From NCBI RefSeq assembly GCF_900099645.1, contig NZ_FMTL01000002.1, positions 1,056,334-1,120,333 on the forward strand: a stretch of 64,000 nucleotides of DNA, written 5' to 3'. Of this stretch, positions 7,658-15,173 are shown piece after piece; within the stretch, counting starts at the first letter, position 1, and each line of letters begins with the position of its first letter. The stretch is from Pseudomonas peli (GTDB lineage Bacteria > Pseudomonadota > Gammaproteobacteria > Pseudomonadales > Pseudomonadaceae). The notes under the pieces were generated by a model. It ran no database searches. It was given only the letters and a program-made list of their open reading frames with translations, and was not told the DNA's origin. The translations under genes were made by a program, and so were the position numbers.

Positions 7658-9121
7658 ATGACTAAAGCGGCTTTAAACCGATTCCTCACTGAGTATCCTG
7701 CTGCCCTGAACGATGGTGTAGGGGCTATTTTCGTGGGTGCCGGCGTCTCGATGGCGGCGGGTTACCCTTCTTGGTCAGAACTACTCAGTGACATCGCTAT
7801 CGAACTTGAGGTCGACTCCAAGAATGTCCACGACTTAGCGGCCCTTGCTCAATGGAGCATTCTGGAGAGTGGTGGTGCCACACGCGTCCGTAATGTCATT
7901 AAGAGCGAAATTGGCCCTGAGAAGCCTATCCCGGAGACGGTTGAGATCATCTCGCGGTTACCGGTTAGGCATATTTGGACGACCAACTACGACCGCTTGA
8001 TCGAGCGAGCATTCGCATCTATCAGTCGACCTCTGAATCCAATATCCAGCCCTAAAGATCTTGCCCTTAGGGTGACTCCTGGCGCATCGCTGCTCTACAA
8101 GATGCATGGCTCAGTTGATCGTCTCGACGATGTTGTTATCTCCACAGATGATTACGAGTTGTTTCGCTCAAAACGAGGCCCCTATCTGCCGCTGTTTCAA
8201 GCACACCTGACAAGCATGTCCATGCTGTTTATTGGTATCAGCTTCACCGACCCCAATATTCGGCATGTCTTATCTCTTATCCGGGAAAGCTTCACCGAAG
8301 CGCCGCCCGAGCACTTCGCCATTGTACGTGCACCACAGAAGACCGACTTCGCGACCGAAGGTGAATTCGCAGCGCGCAATGCTCAGCACAAGCTGTGGAC
8401 GAAAGATTTAAAGCGCTACGGCTTGTTGGCGGTAGAGGTCAACGACTATGCCGAGATTCCAGCACTTTTGCGTCAGATCGAAAAACGGGTTGCTGCACGC
8501 CGAGTCTGGGTGAGTGGTAGCTGGCCTGTTGAGCGGGGAGGTTCCGAGTCAGCCGACATCCATGCGCTGGCCGAAGACATTGGCCGACGGATTGGTGAGA
8601 CAGGGCGCCACTTGGTTACTGGCGCAGGCCTGCTGGTAGGGTCTGCGTCACTGTCGGGTTTCTTGGGAGCTCTGCGTCAAGGTGGGGGATGGGATTTGGA
8701 GCGAAGGCTGATCGCCAGACCTTTTCCGCAACCCCTGGCAGAAGCCCAGCCAAATAGGGAAGAGTGGTCTGCGCTGCGCTTAGAGCTTGCCCGCCAAGCT
8801 GGTATCGCCATTTTCATTGGCGGTGCAAAGGTGGTTGAAGACAAGTTGGATGTTGCTGAAGGAGTCGAGCAGGAGTTTGAGATTGCCAAGTCGACGGGAG
8901 TTTTTCTACTGCCTGTAGGGGCATCTGGTGGTGCTGCGAAAACAATCACTGACATGCTGTTTGGGTCGGAGCTTCCTTCATCTGGTCAGGATGCAGTAAG
9001 GCCCACAGATAAAGAGCTGAAAGAACTTTCTGCACCATGGCTGCTAGATAACAAGGATGGGCGGCGCAAGCTTGTTTCCCTGGTGTTTGAGATCATTGAC
9101 CGAATAACTCGTGCTGCTTGA
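7658..9121 (+). CDS. thsA: Thoeris ThsA, SIR2-SLOG NAD-degrading effector
   Basis: Predicted 487 aa with two domains. Residues about 1-275 are a SIR2-like domain: GAGVS at 27-31, WTTNYDRLIE with Asn110, and YKMHGS with His150, the two residues that correspond to the catalytic Asn/His pair of characterised ThsA. Residues about 284-485 are a SLOG (STALD) ligand-binding domain with VWVSGSW, HLVTGAGLLVGSASLSGF and IAIFIGGAK. On binding the TIR-made signal, ThsA depletes NAD+ and stops growth of infected cells (family knowledge). Length and domain order match type I ThsA, and all the residues I can check are intact. It lies between two TIR genes with short gaps of 39 and 24 bp, so one transcript is likely. 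Confidence 0.9.
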   Translation: MTKAALNRFLTEYPAALNDGVGAIFVGAGVSMAAGYPSWSELLSDIAIELEVDSKNVHDLAALAQWSILESGGATRVRNVIKSEIGPEKPIPETVEIISRLPVRHIWTTNYDRLIERAFASISRPLNPISSPKDLALRVTPGASLLYKMHGSVDRLDDVVISTDDYELFRSKRGPYLPLFQAHLTSMSMLFIGISFTDPNIRHVLSLIRESFTEAPPEHFAIVRAPQKTDFATEGEFAARNAQHKLWTKDLKRYGLLAVEVNDYAEIPALLRQIEKRVAARRVWVSGSWPVERGGSESADIHALAEDIGRRIGETGRHLVTGAGLLVGSASLSGFLGALRQGGGWDLERRLIARPFPQPLAEAQPNREEWSALRLELARQAGIAIFIGGAKVVEDKLDVAEGVEQEFEIAKSTGVFLLPVGASGGAAKTITDMLFGSELPSSGQDAVRPTDKELKELSAPWLLDNKDGRRKLVSLVFEIIDRITRAA

Positions 9122-9145
9122 CTGGCACCCAGGATGGAGGATTCC

Positions 9146-9697
9146 ATGGCAAGGAACGTTACTAGGGCCGAGCTTCGAGCTTTCACGGCAAAAAGATCGC
9201 AAAGTGGTCGCGAGCAGCTTTTTAGATCCAATGCTTCGAGTAGTGGTACGAGCACATTCCTGTCGCACTCCAGCAAAGATCAAGATCTGCTTGAGGGGGC
9301 GATGGAGGTACTTCACAACCACGGTGCTCGGGTCTATATCGATGAAATTGATCCTGAAATGCCGCCCTACACTTCAGCAGAAACTGCTGCCCTGCTTAAA
9401 CAGCGAATTAGTCAAACAAGGCGATTCGTTCTGCTGACGACTGAGAACAGCAAAGACAGTCGGTGGGTTCCATGGGAGTTGGGCATTGCTGATGGTGAAA
9501 AGGGCTTGAGGGGGATAGCTCTTTTCCCGGCTTCTGACAGCATCAGCAATGACAGTTGGGCGAGTTGGGAGTATCTCGGCTTGTACCACCGCATCGTCTG
9601 GGGAAAATTTTCAGGCAAAGAGCAAGAGGAATGGATGGTGCTGGATGCCAGAGCCAATACAGCTATGACGTTGCATCGGTGGCTTTCAGAGTACTGA
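9146..9697 (+). CDS. Second Thoeris-associated TIR protein (ThsB2-like)
   Basis: Predicted 183 aa from ATG 9146, which has GGAGG five bases upstream; the ATG at 9134 overlaps that Shine-Dalgarno. After a basic N-terminal 30 residues comes a classical TIR domain: STFLSHSSKDQDLLEGAMEVL, ARVYIDEID, RRFVLLTTENSKDSRWVPWE and LGIADG. The Glu in WVPWEL occupies the TIR catalytic position. It belongs to a different TIR branch from the first ThsB (plain TIR_2-like rather than DUF1863-like), although both proteins start MARNV. It is 24 bp after thsA. It probably gives a second sensing specificity feeding the same effector; that is inference from the architecture of other Thoeris loci with several ThsB genes. 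Confidence 0.85.
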   Translation: MARNVTRAELRAFTAKRSQSGREQLFRSNASSSGTSTFLSHSSKDQDLLEGAMEVLHNHGARVYIDEIDPEMPPYTSAETAALLKQRISQTRRFVLLTTENSKDSRWVPWELGIADGEKGLRGIALFPASDSISNDSWASWEYLGLYHRIVWGKFSGKEQEEWMVLDARANTAMTLHRWLSEY

Positions 9698-9715
9698 CAT
9701 TCTGGTGGGACTGTT

Positions 9716-9737
9716 GAGCATCCGTGCTAGGATGCTC
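9716..9737. terminator. Hairpin between convergent genes
   Basis: GAGCATCC, a GTGCTA loop and GGATGCTC form a perfect 8-bp stem between the end of the second TIR gene and the convergent small membrane-protein gene, whose last codons it overlaps. There is no long T tract, so termination strength is uncertain. Confidence 0.45.
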
Positions 9738-10092
9738 TTGCCCGGACTGAAAAATAAAAGCCTAATACCATGCCAATAAGGCTGCCAGAGAATGCAAGCA
9801 CTTCACTGAAGTACTTGCTATTGGTGATTGCAGCGCTAAATACAAGTGCTATTAGCAAGAAGACAACCGAAAATCCAAGAAGTGCAGGCATTCGTTTATT
9901 AATTCGCTCAGTCTTGGGCTCAGCCTGACCTATTCCGTTACAGATAGAGCACGGCACTCCAAAAAAAGAAGCTCCCTTGAGATCGTTGTTCTGTATGCAG
10001 ACTGCGCAAGAGGCTTCTTCATGTCCATTTTTGCATGATCCAAGCCCCGCGCAATGCGCGCATGGATAAAGGTTTGATTTAATGTCATGCAT
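9727..10092 (-). CDS. Small membrane protein with DnaJ-type cysteine cluster
   Basis: Predicted 121 aa. The N-terminal half has paired cysteines in DnaJ-like spacing: CAHCAGLGSC, then CAVC, then CSICNGIG, suggesting one or two zinc sites. Residues about 69-88 (LLGFSVVFLLIALVFSAAI) and 97-114 form two membrane helices, and the tail is short and basic. I do not recognise a named family. It is convergent with the Thoeris operon and upstream of nothing obvious. A role in defence or in protein quality control at the membrane would be speculation. The ribosome-binding site is weak, but the cysteine pattern makes this a convincing gene. Confidence 0.7.
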   Translation of the reverse strand: MHDIKSNLYPCAHCAGLGSCKNGHEEASCAVCIQNNDLKGASFFGVPCSICNGIGQAEPKTERINKRMPALLGFSVVFLLIALVFSAAITNSKYFSEVLAFSGSLIGMVLGFYFSVRARAS

Positions 10093-10128
10093 GATTTTAT
10101 TTCTATAAATTTTGCGTGTGGATGAATG

Positions 10129-10500
10129 TTACAATAGTAAGAGGTTTTCAGAGATTTTCTTGCCTACGGATATGACCAAATCAAAAGTCATATCAACCCC
10201 TTTGCTAATAAAGGTTTCTTTTACCTTACGCCAAATGGTTTCGCTGCGTATTGAGTCTAGAAGATCGTGCCCTTTGTTAGTCAGCCGTTTTGCTAAAGCT
10301 GCATTAATTTTTCCATCACCGCTATGAGAGTTGAGGATACTCGCTTCAATGTACCCAGCCTCGTGAAGCAGCTGCATGTTGTAGGCAACTTCCTGCTCAT
10401 CAAGCCCCTCAATAGCATCCATGCTTAACGAAGTGCGTGCCGTGGTGGAGGTTTCAAGCTCTAGAAGAATGGCGCGAATAATATCCCAGTCTCTTTTCAT
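10129..10500 (-). CDS. DUF2513 family protein
   Basis: Predicted 123 aa starting MKRDWDIIRAILLELE, which is the characteristic opening of DUF2513 (PF10711), followed by YNMQLLHEAGYIEA and a C-terminal LTNKGHDLLDSIR winged-helix-like segment. I set the start at ATG 10500 because GAGAGG lies five bases upstream; the open frame continues further up without good coding character. DUF2513 proteins are small and common on phages and islands, and their function is unknown. The layout (helix, then winged-helix-like strand region) suggests nucleic-acid binding, which is inference. Confidence 0.8.
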   Translation of the reverse strand: MKRDWDIIRAILLELETSTTARTSLSMDAIEGLDEQEVAYNMQLLHEAGYIEASILNSHSGDGKINAALAKRLTNKGHDLLDSIRSETIWRKVKETFISKGVDMTFDLVISVGKKISENLLLL

Positions 10501-10686
10501 GTCGCCTCTCAATGAATACAGAAAGTATGAATTTCCTTGAAAATAACTATTTACACTGATGTCTACAAGCAGATTCCTGTTGAAGCGGAAAATATACCAC
10601 GACTGCTTCCTGATTCTGATATTTCCCCTAAACGTGCGAGGCAAGGTGCGAATCGTATGATTTTCCTCACTAATCGATAGCGCTAA

Positions 10687-11046
10687 CTAAAGCCCAAGAT
10701 CAAGCATGGATCTAAGTCTCAGCAGATCCTTTGGCACAAGCCGGATGGGAAGGTTGGCCAGGATGGCGTACGTAAGATGATCACAAAGCTGGCGTAGGAC
10801 TCTAAAGTGCAAACGGTTCATGGTGCGGAGTGCACCTAATAATGGGCGCTCACCGGTATCAATGTTAAGCAGCAGTATGCCTACCAGTTCTGCGAGGCCA
10901 TCAGCGCTCACCTGGTTCGGTAACTCTGTTGCCTGTTCGCTGTCCAGATGCATAGCCAAAGTACTACGTACTAGTTGCTCTAGATCCGCTGTGCCGTACT
11001 CGGCAAGAGCGATTGCCCAAAGACGCTTTTGTTGATCGCGTGTCAT
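10687..11046 (-). CDS. Hypothetical protein, island-borne
   Basis: Predicted soluble protein of 119 aa, mostly helical and leucine-rich (TRDQQKRLWAIALAEYGTAD, LHFRVLRQLCDHLTYAIL). No motif or family is recognised. The start at ATG 11046 has only a weak GAGC ribosome-binding site. It lies between the DUF2513 gene and the mvaT-like gene on the same strand, separated from the latter by a terminator, so it is probably transcribed on its own. Confidence 0.55.
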   Translation of the reverse strand: MTRDQQKRLWAIALAEYGTADLEQLVRSTLAMHLDSEQATELPNQVSADGLAELVGILLLNIDTGERPLLGALRTMNRLHFRVLRQLCDHLTYAILANLPIRLVPKDLLRLRSMLDLGL

Positions 11047-11060
11047 GTAGTGCTCAAAAC

Positions 11061-11085
11061 AAAAAAGGCCGCGAATGCGGCCCTT
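11061..11085 (-). terminator. Rho-independent terminator of the mvaT-like gene
   Basis: Read on the minus strand, a GCGGCC/GGCCGC stem with a 4-nt loop is followed by six T residues, just after the stop of the mvaT-like gene. Confidence 0.8.
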
Positions 11086-11103
11086 CCTGCGGAGTGATCC
11101 AGC

Positions 11104-11460
11104 TTACTGGAGCCAGCTCTCAACCACATCAGCGCCGTACTGTTCTTTCCAGGCTTTCAAGACCTTGTGGTTGCCACCTTTGGTCTCTACCACATCACCG
11201 GTATTTGGGTTCTTGTAGCGCTTCATGGTGCGCTCACGACGAACCTCTTTCACGGCTACAGGGGTGGACTTGCCCGCATTTGGGTCGAGCAGGGCAATGA
11301 CATTGCGCAGAGAGTAGCCGTAATCAGCCAAGAGACCGCGCAGCTTGTTTTCAAACTCAATCTCTTTCTTGAGCTTCTCATCATTTTTCAACGCTTCGAG
11401 GCGCTTCTGCTGCTCGGCAATCTGGGCTTCGAGAGCCTTATATTCTGCAATGATCGACAT
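11104..11460 (-). CDS. MvaT/MvaU-family H-NS-like xenogeneic silencer
   Basis: Predicted 118 aa with the two-part layout of Pseudomonas MvaT proteins. An N-terminal coiled coil (residues about 1-60, EYKALEAQIAEQQKRLEAL) serves dimerisation and oligomerisation. A C-terminal DNA-binding part follows, with RYKNPNTGDVVETKGGNHK and LKAWKEQYG, which carries the AT-pincer type signature of the family. These proteins coat A/T-rich foreign DNA and silence it. Because it lies inside an accessory region it is more likely an extra, island-borne paralogue than the housekeeping mvaT, although I cannot see the rest of the genome. It may keep the island quiet or interfere with host silencing. Confidence 0.9.
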   Translation of the reverse strand: MSIIAEYKALEAQIAEQQKRLEALKNDEKLKKEIEFENKLRGLLADYGYSLRNVIALLDPNAGKSTPVAVKEVRRERTMKRYKNPNTGDVVETKGGNHKVLKAWKEQYGADVVESWLQ

Positions 11461-11601
11461 TTCGAATCCTTAGTTGAGGCACTGGTATACAGAGAATACC
11501 TGCAAGAGCAGAAATTACCAAATAAAGGCCAAGCTCTTCTACTGTGACAGTATTGCTTTAAGTGAAAAAACGCCGTTTTCGAGCAGAGGATCAGTAAACC
11601 C

Positions 11602-11910
11602 ATGTATAGAGCAGGGGCTTGCAAGGCAAGGCTTGGGCTGAAAGGACTCTCACCAAAGCGCAATTTTGTGTTGCTGCCGAAGCCAAAGTGCCCTTTGGAT
11701 GAGAGCATTCAATATGGCTTTTGCCTCCTGCCGTGTCTGATGGCGAGCGTGTCGCAAATGATGGCGCCCATGAGTCTGTCTACCAGCGATTTGCTGGAAT
11801 GGGCCAGGCAGTACTGCTTTGGCTGGGCTGCACTTGATGGGAGGGTCATTCAAACCGGTGATCATTCATCGCTATCGAACGTTACCTCACCGTTCTGTGT
11901 CTCAAGCTAG
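11602..11910 (+). CDS. Doubtful small ORF in the mvaT upstream region
   Basis: A 102-aa frame begins at ATG 11602 and ends with a TSPFCVSS tail. It has no good ribosome-binding site, unusual cysteine content and no recognised motif. A segment LLEWARQYCFGWAALDGRV looks protein-like, so this may be a gene remnant. Otherwise the 11461-11934 stretch holds only the presumed promoter of the mvaT-like gene. Confidence 0.25.
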   Translation: MYRAGACKARLGLKGLSPKRNFVLLPKPKCPLDESIQYGFCLLPCLMASVSQMMAPMSLSTSDLLEWARQYCFGWAALDGRVIQTGDHSSLSNVTSPFCVSS

Positions 11911-11934
11911 TGCAGGTCGGTGCGCAGACGAGTA

Positions 11935-13641
11935 CTAAAAAAAGCGCTCATCAAATAAATCCTGCATGGATTTAGAGACGGGCCTGCTTAGAAGCGTTTT
12001 ATGGGCTTCCTTTGCTAGAAGGATATTTATCCCCTTTTTCAGTAGATAGCTTAGTTGTAGATTTGTCTTTCTGTGTTCCTCGATGAAATTTGCTTTCAGT
12101 TCAATTGAGGATTTTAGGGTTAGCGCATATGCCAGCTCGTTATTGGTATTGCATATGTCGATGGAGCTTGAAATGGCTATCAGAGCTTCCTCAAGATTGT
12201 TGACATGGAGAAATATTTTTGTCAGCAGGAAAAAGTATTTCGGTTCTTGAGGGTCTTTAGAAATTAATGCTAAAGCAATATTCCTGAGTTTTTGGTGCGG
12301 AAGATCTATGCTCGCGTCTTGCAGTTCCAGGTACTGACGTAGTGTATTTCGCTTATCGGCTTCAACCCACGGGTATGGATAAATATTATGATTTGTTTTA
12401 TTTAGCTCAAAGTCGTAACCATAGTAAATGTTATCGCAGACTGGCGCCTCACCTGAGGCGATCCACAAGTTACCACTTTTGGTGTCGACGACAATCGATG
12501 TTACGTTGTCTTTGAAGCCAATCGTGCCAGCGTTAGATCGCTCATGTGCTGCGGCCTCGTCGTATCGATCACCCAGCAGTGAGGAAAGAGATTCAGGAGT
12601 GAAAGGCTTCTGCCAGTCCCTGAAAATAGACTGCGCTCTAATCATTCGCCCACTGATGTTGTCATGAAAAATCCGAGATTTCTTCAGTATATCCAGAGCC
12701 TGGCCCTCGTCAGTTTGGGCGTGGTTGGCCATAAAAAAGAGTTCGGCATGTTGCTCCTTAATAAACAGACGATTTGCAACGCACTCAATCAATAAAGATT
12801 TACCACTTTTGTCAGCGATTACCAGTGCAAATGATCCTGCAAAGGTGTATTGCCGGACAACCTCAACTGCTTTCTCAAGGGTAGAGCATTTCGCCATGAT
12901 TTCGTGCTCAATGCACGAAAAAGGCGTTCCATTTGCTGTTGCTCCTTGCAGACCTAGAAAGTGTCCACCAACAAACAAACCATGCTCGTTTATTGCTGAG
13001 TTACACTTAAGTATCCCTGCTGCTGTTACCGAAACATACTTGTAACGACCGGGATTTGCATATCGAATTACCAGCTGATTTTTACACCAGTAGTTGCCGC
13101 CTGCGTAGTCAGTATTTCTTGCGATGAGCCCCCCACCCGAATTGCTAAATGACTGTCCAATAACGGCAGTTGAACATTCAGCTAAAGAATTGACTTGGAA
13201 AAAGCCTTTTAAGGCCTTTCCCATAGCGCACATCTTCAACTCGGAGATGGAATTAGCTCTGAATAGTTTTCTGTAGGAGATACCTGCACCATCGGCGATT
13301 CCTTTAAGCTCTTTAAGAAATCTCGTGGTGCAGTTTTTTTCTAGCGGCCCAAAAATAAATAGGTCAAGTATCAGTGTGATAAGCCACTCAATCAATCTGG
13401 AGTTAGTTTTGACCCCTATGCTCTGTGATGGCCTTTCGAAGTACTTGTAAACTCCGTTACGTATTTGCAAGCGGAGTAACTTTCCCTGGGCATAGCCATT
13501 CTCGTAGTCGTCGCCGCTGACGATCATGAAATAAGAACGATTCTGATAGCGGGCCACGGCACTGGCTGGGCTATCGACACTTCTTTTCTGTTTGAGAAAC
13601 TCTTTATCCCTGAATGTATTGCCATTACTGAGTAATCTCAC
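11935..13641 (-). CDS. Ntn-hydrolase, C45 peptidase / acyl-CoA:6-APA acyltransferase family
   Basis: Predicted 568 aa from GTG 13641 (AGAGAGG six bases upstream). Residues about 150-400 carry the family pattern: NSLAECSTAV with Cys156 as the likely self-processing N-terminal nucleophile, then GGGLIARNTDYAG, AINEHGLFVGGH and an FMANHAQTDEG segment. The C-terminal 130 residues are helical and resemble degenerate TPR-type repeats, an unusual extension. Relatives hydrolyse or form amide bonds with acyl groups; no signal peptide is visible, so it is probably cytoplasmic. A TGAACGCGTTCA palindrome upstream matches those before the FAD oxidoreductase operon, suggesting co-regulation. A joint role in using an acylated amine is a hypothesis. 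Confidence 0.8.
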   Translation of the reverse strand: MRLLSNGNTFRDKEFLKQKRSVDSPASAVARYQNRSYFMIVSGDDYENGYAQGKLLRLQIRNGVYKYFERPSQSIGVKTNSRLIEWLITLILDLFIFGPLEKNCTTRFLKELKGIADGAGISYRKLFRANSISELKMCAMGKALKGFFQVNSLAECSTAVIGQSFSNSGGGLIARNTDYAGGNYWCKNQLVIRYANPGRYKYVSVTAAGILKCNSAINEHGLFVGGHFLGLQGATANGTPFSCIEHEIMAKCSTLEKAVEVVRQYTFAGSFALVIADKSGKSLLIECVANRLFIKEQHAELFFMANHAQTDEGQALDILKKSRIFHDNISGRMIRAQSIFRDWQKPFTPESLSSLLGDRYDEAAAHERSNAGTIGFKDNVTSIVVDTKSGNLWIASGEAPVCDNIYYGYDFELNKTNHNIYPYPWVEADKRNTLRQYLELQDASIDLPHQKLRNIALALISKDPQEPKYFFLLTKIFLHVNNLEEALIAISSSIDICNTNNELAYALTLKSSIELKANFIEEHRKTNLQLSYLLKKGINILLAKEAHKTLLSRPVSKSMQDLFDERFF

Positions 13642-13726
13642 TCGTGCCTCTCTTTATAAAATTAGGCTTTCGGTTCGCAGCGCCGGTGCTTGAACGGCGA
13701 CTGAGCAGGGGTAAAGGCCAGATTAG

Positions 13727-13738
13727 TGAACGCGTTCA
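13727..13738. promoter_or_regulatory. Third TGAACGCGTTCA operator copy
   Basis: A perfect 12-bp palindrome 86 bp upstream of the Ntn-hydrolase start. The 17 bases from 13726 to 13742 are identical to the minus-strand sequence at 5019-5003 in front of the FAD oxidoreductase operon. Confidence 0.65.
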
Positions 13739-14415
13739 GCTAACTGTAGACTTGTTCTTGATGAAAGGCAACAAAGAGCAGTGCTGCGGGTTAGCGATCA
13801 GGTGGTGAGAGTGTTTTAGGCTTCACTTCGTTCGCGCCGGTAGGCCTTAGCGTTGTGTTTCCTGTGGGTTTCATAGTCGCTGGCGTGGATGCAATAGCTC
13901 TCACGGGAGTCGAGATGGCATCTTTGGCTACGGTCGAACTAGATGCTATGACTTAGGGCTTTCATATCTTGATTATTTCAGCATCTCGATATGGCATTAA
14001 GGCTGCATGGCTTCAGGGGCTGCCTCTGGATAAAGTTCTATTCGAGATATGTGCTTTCAAAATGGCTGTGGCCAGGTCAGTCAGGCGAGTGGGACATTGA
14101 TGTTAGGCGAGAATAAAATCTCACTTTTTGATAAGCGCAAAAGGAATGTGTAGCCCTATTTCTTGATTAGTAACTTGGGACGAATATACGTTTATAAACT
14201 AAATATAAGCAATCTACGACTGTTACGAGATTTATCGATAAGTTTTATGCAACCAGATGGAGCTTGGCAGCGATGTTGTATCTACATGAATGGCGAACGG
14301 TAAAAGGAAAGCCTATCGAGAAACCCAACAATAGTCTGGGGAGCAGTGAGGAATAATTTTGGTAATGCGCATGTTGCGTGAACAAAATTGAGGCGCCAAG
14401 GTTGGCGAAAAAATA
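13739..14415. other. Long non-coding stretch with a possible gene-end remnant
   Basis: No intact gene is visible in this stretch. A minus-strand frame from 13938 to 13816 is open for 40 codons and has protein-like, charged composition (SDYETHRKHNAKAYRRERSE near its end) but contains no start codon and is preceded by an in-frame TAG, so it may be the 3' end of a deleted gene. The part from about 14020 to 14415 is A/T-rich with no recognised signal. Confidence 0.35.
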
Positions 14416-14772
14416 TCAGTGCAACAGTAGATGGGGCAGTCGTAACTTAGCTTGTCCTGATGCCCTGAACTGCATCAGCGAGTACCACCCGATTTTGCGT
14501 TCAAAAGTCGCGATGACGTAGAAGCTGCCGCTAGTGGTATGTAGTACCCAGAAGCCGCTTTCTTTATGAAGGTGGATAACATCTGACGTGCGAATTGTTA
14601 CCCCTTCCCTGAATACTTTTCGTGAGCTGCGATGGCTGAAAACGCGACCGACGCCGCACCTAGCGAAGATATAGACATCAGTCAGGTATCCAGTCACTCG
14701 CCATGAAAATTGCGTGTTTTGTGCTTTGATCAGGCGTAGCTTGGTGCGTCTTGATTGGCCGGCTGCTGACAT
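14416..14772 (-). CDS. Hypothetical protein, third gene of unknown cassette
   Basis: Predicted 118 aa, basic, soluble, beta-rich (FWVLHTTSGSFYVIATFERK). The ATG at 14772 shares its A with the TGA of the preceding gene (TGATG), a strong sign of coupled translation; the in-frame TTG at 14775 is less likely. No family is recognised. It is the last gene of a three-gene minus-strand cassette with a DUF6957-like gene and another unknown gene. Confidence 0.6.
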   Translation of the reverse strand: MSAAGQSRRTKLRLIKAQNTQFSWRVTGYLTDVYIFARCGVGRVFSHRSSRKVFREGVTIRTSDVIHLHKESGFWVLHTTSGSFYVIATFERKIGWYSLMQFRASGQAKLRLPHLLLH

Positions 14773-15170
14773 CAAAAAATGCGCCCAAGGGTCTCAAGAG
14801 ACGCTCTTGCTCTGATGCCATCGCCGATCAAGATGTAAATAGAATTTAGTGTCATGAAGATGAACCCGTCTTCGAATTTATGGAGATAGCTTGTGCGCAC
14901 AAAGTCGCCAACATCCCATCTACGCTGACTGTCGTAAATCACGGTATGTGCGTAGAGGACGACTGGCTCTCGGTTGGTTCTAACTAGCTGGTCTCGTTGC
15001 TCTTGAGTTACATCTAAATCGAGCCATCTCCAGTTAGAAACTAGGCAGAACTCTGCATAGGGGTAGCGCTCACGGACAATCCGCACAGCCTCATCCTGGC
15101 TGACCTTGGATCCAGCCATTGGTATTCCTTCGCCGTAGAGCAGATCGGTTATCTCATTCAATTCTTTCAT
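14772..15170 (-). CDS. DUF6957-like protein, middle gene of cassette
   Basis: Predicted 132 aa soluble protein starting MKELNEITDLLYGEGIPMAG. From memory it resembles the DUF6957 family of Pseudomonas proteins (YGEGxPMAG, RERYPYAEFCLV, VLYAHTVIYDS, WDVGDFVRTS, LGRIF). That family has no known function. It starts three bases after the stop of the preceding gene and its stop overlaps the next start, so the three genes form one translational unit. The family name is moderately certain; the gene itself is well supported. Confidence 0.7.
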   Translation of the reverse strand: MKELNEITDLLYGEGIPMAGSKVSQDEAVRIVRERYPYAEFCLVSNWRWLDLDVTQEQRDQLVRTNREPVVLYAHTVIYDSQRRWDVGDFVRTSYLHKFEDGFIFMTLNSIYILIGDGIRARASLETLGRIF

Positions 15171-15173
15171 GGC

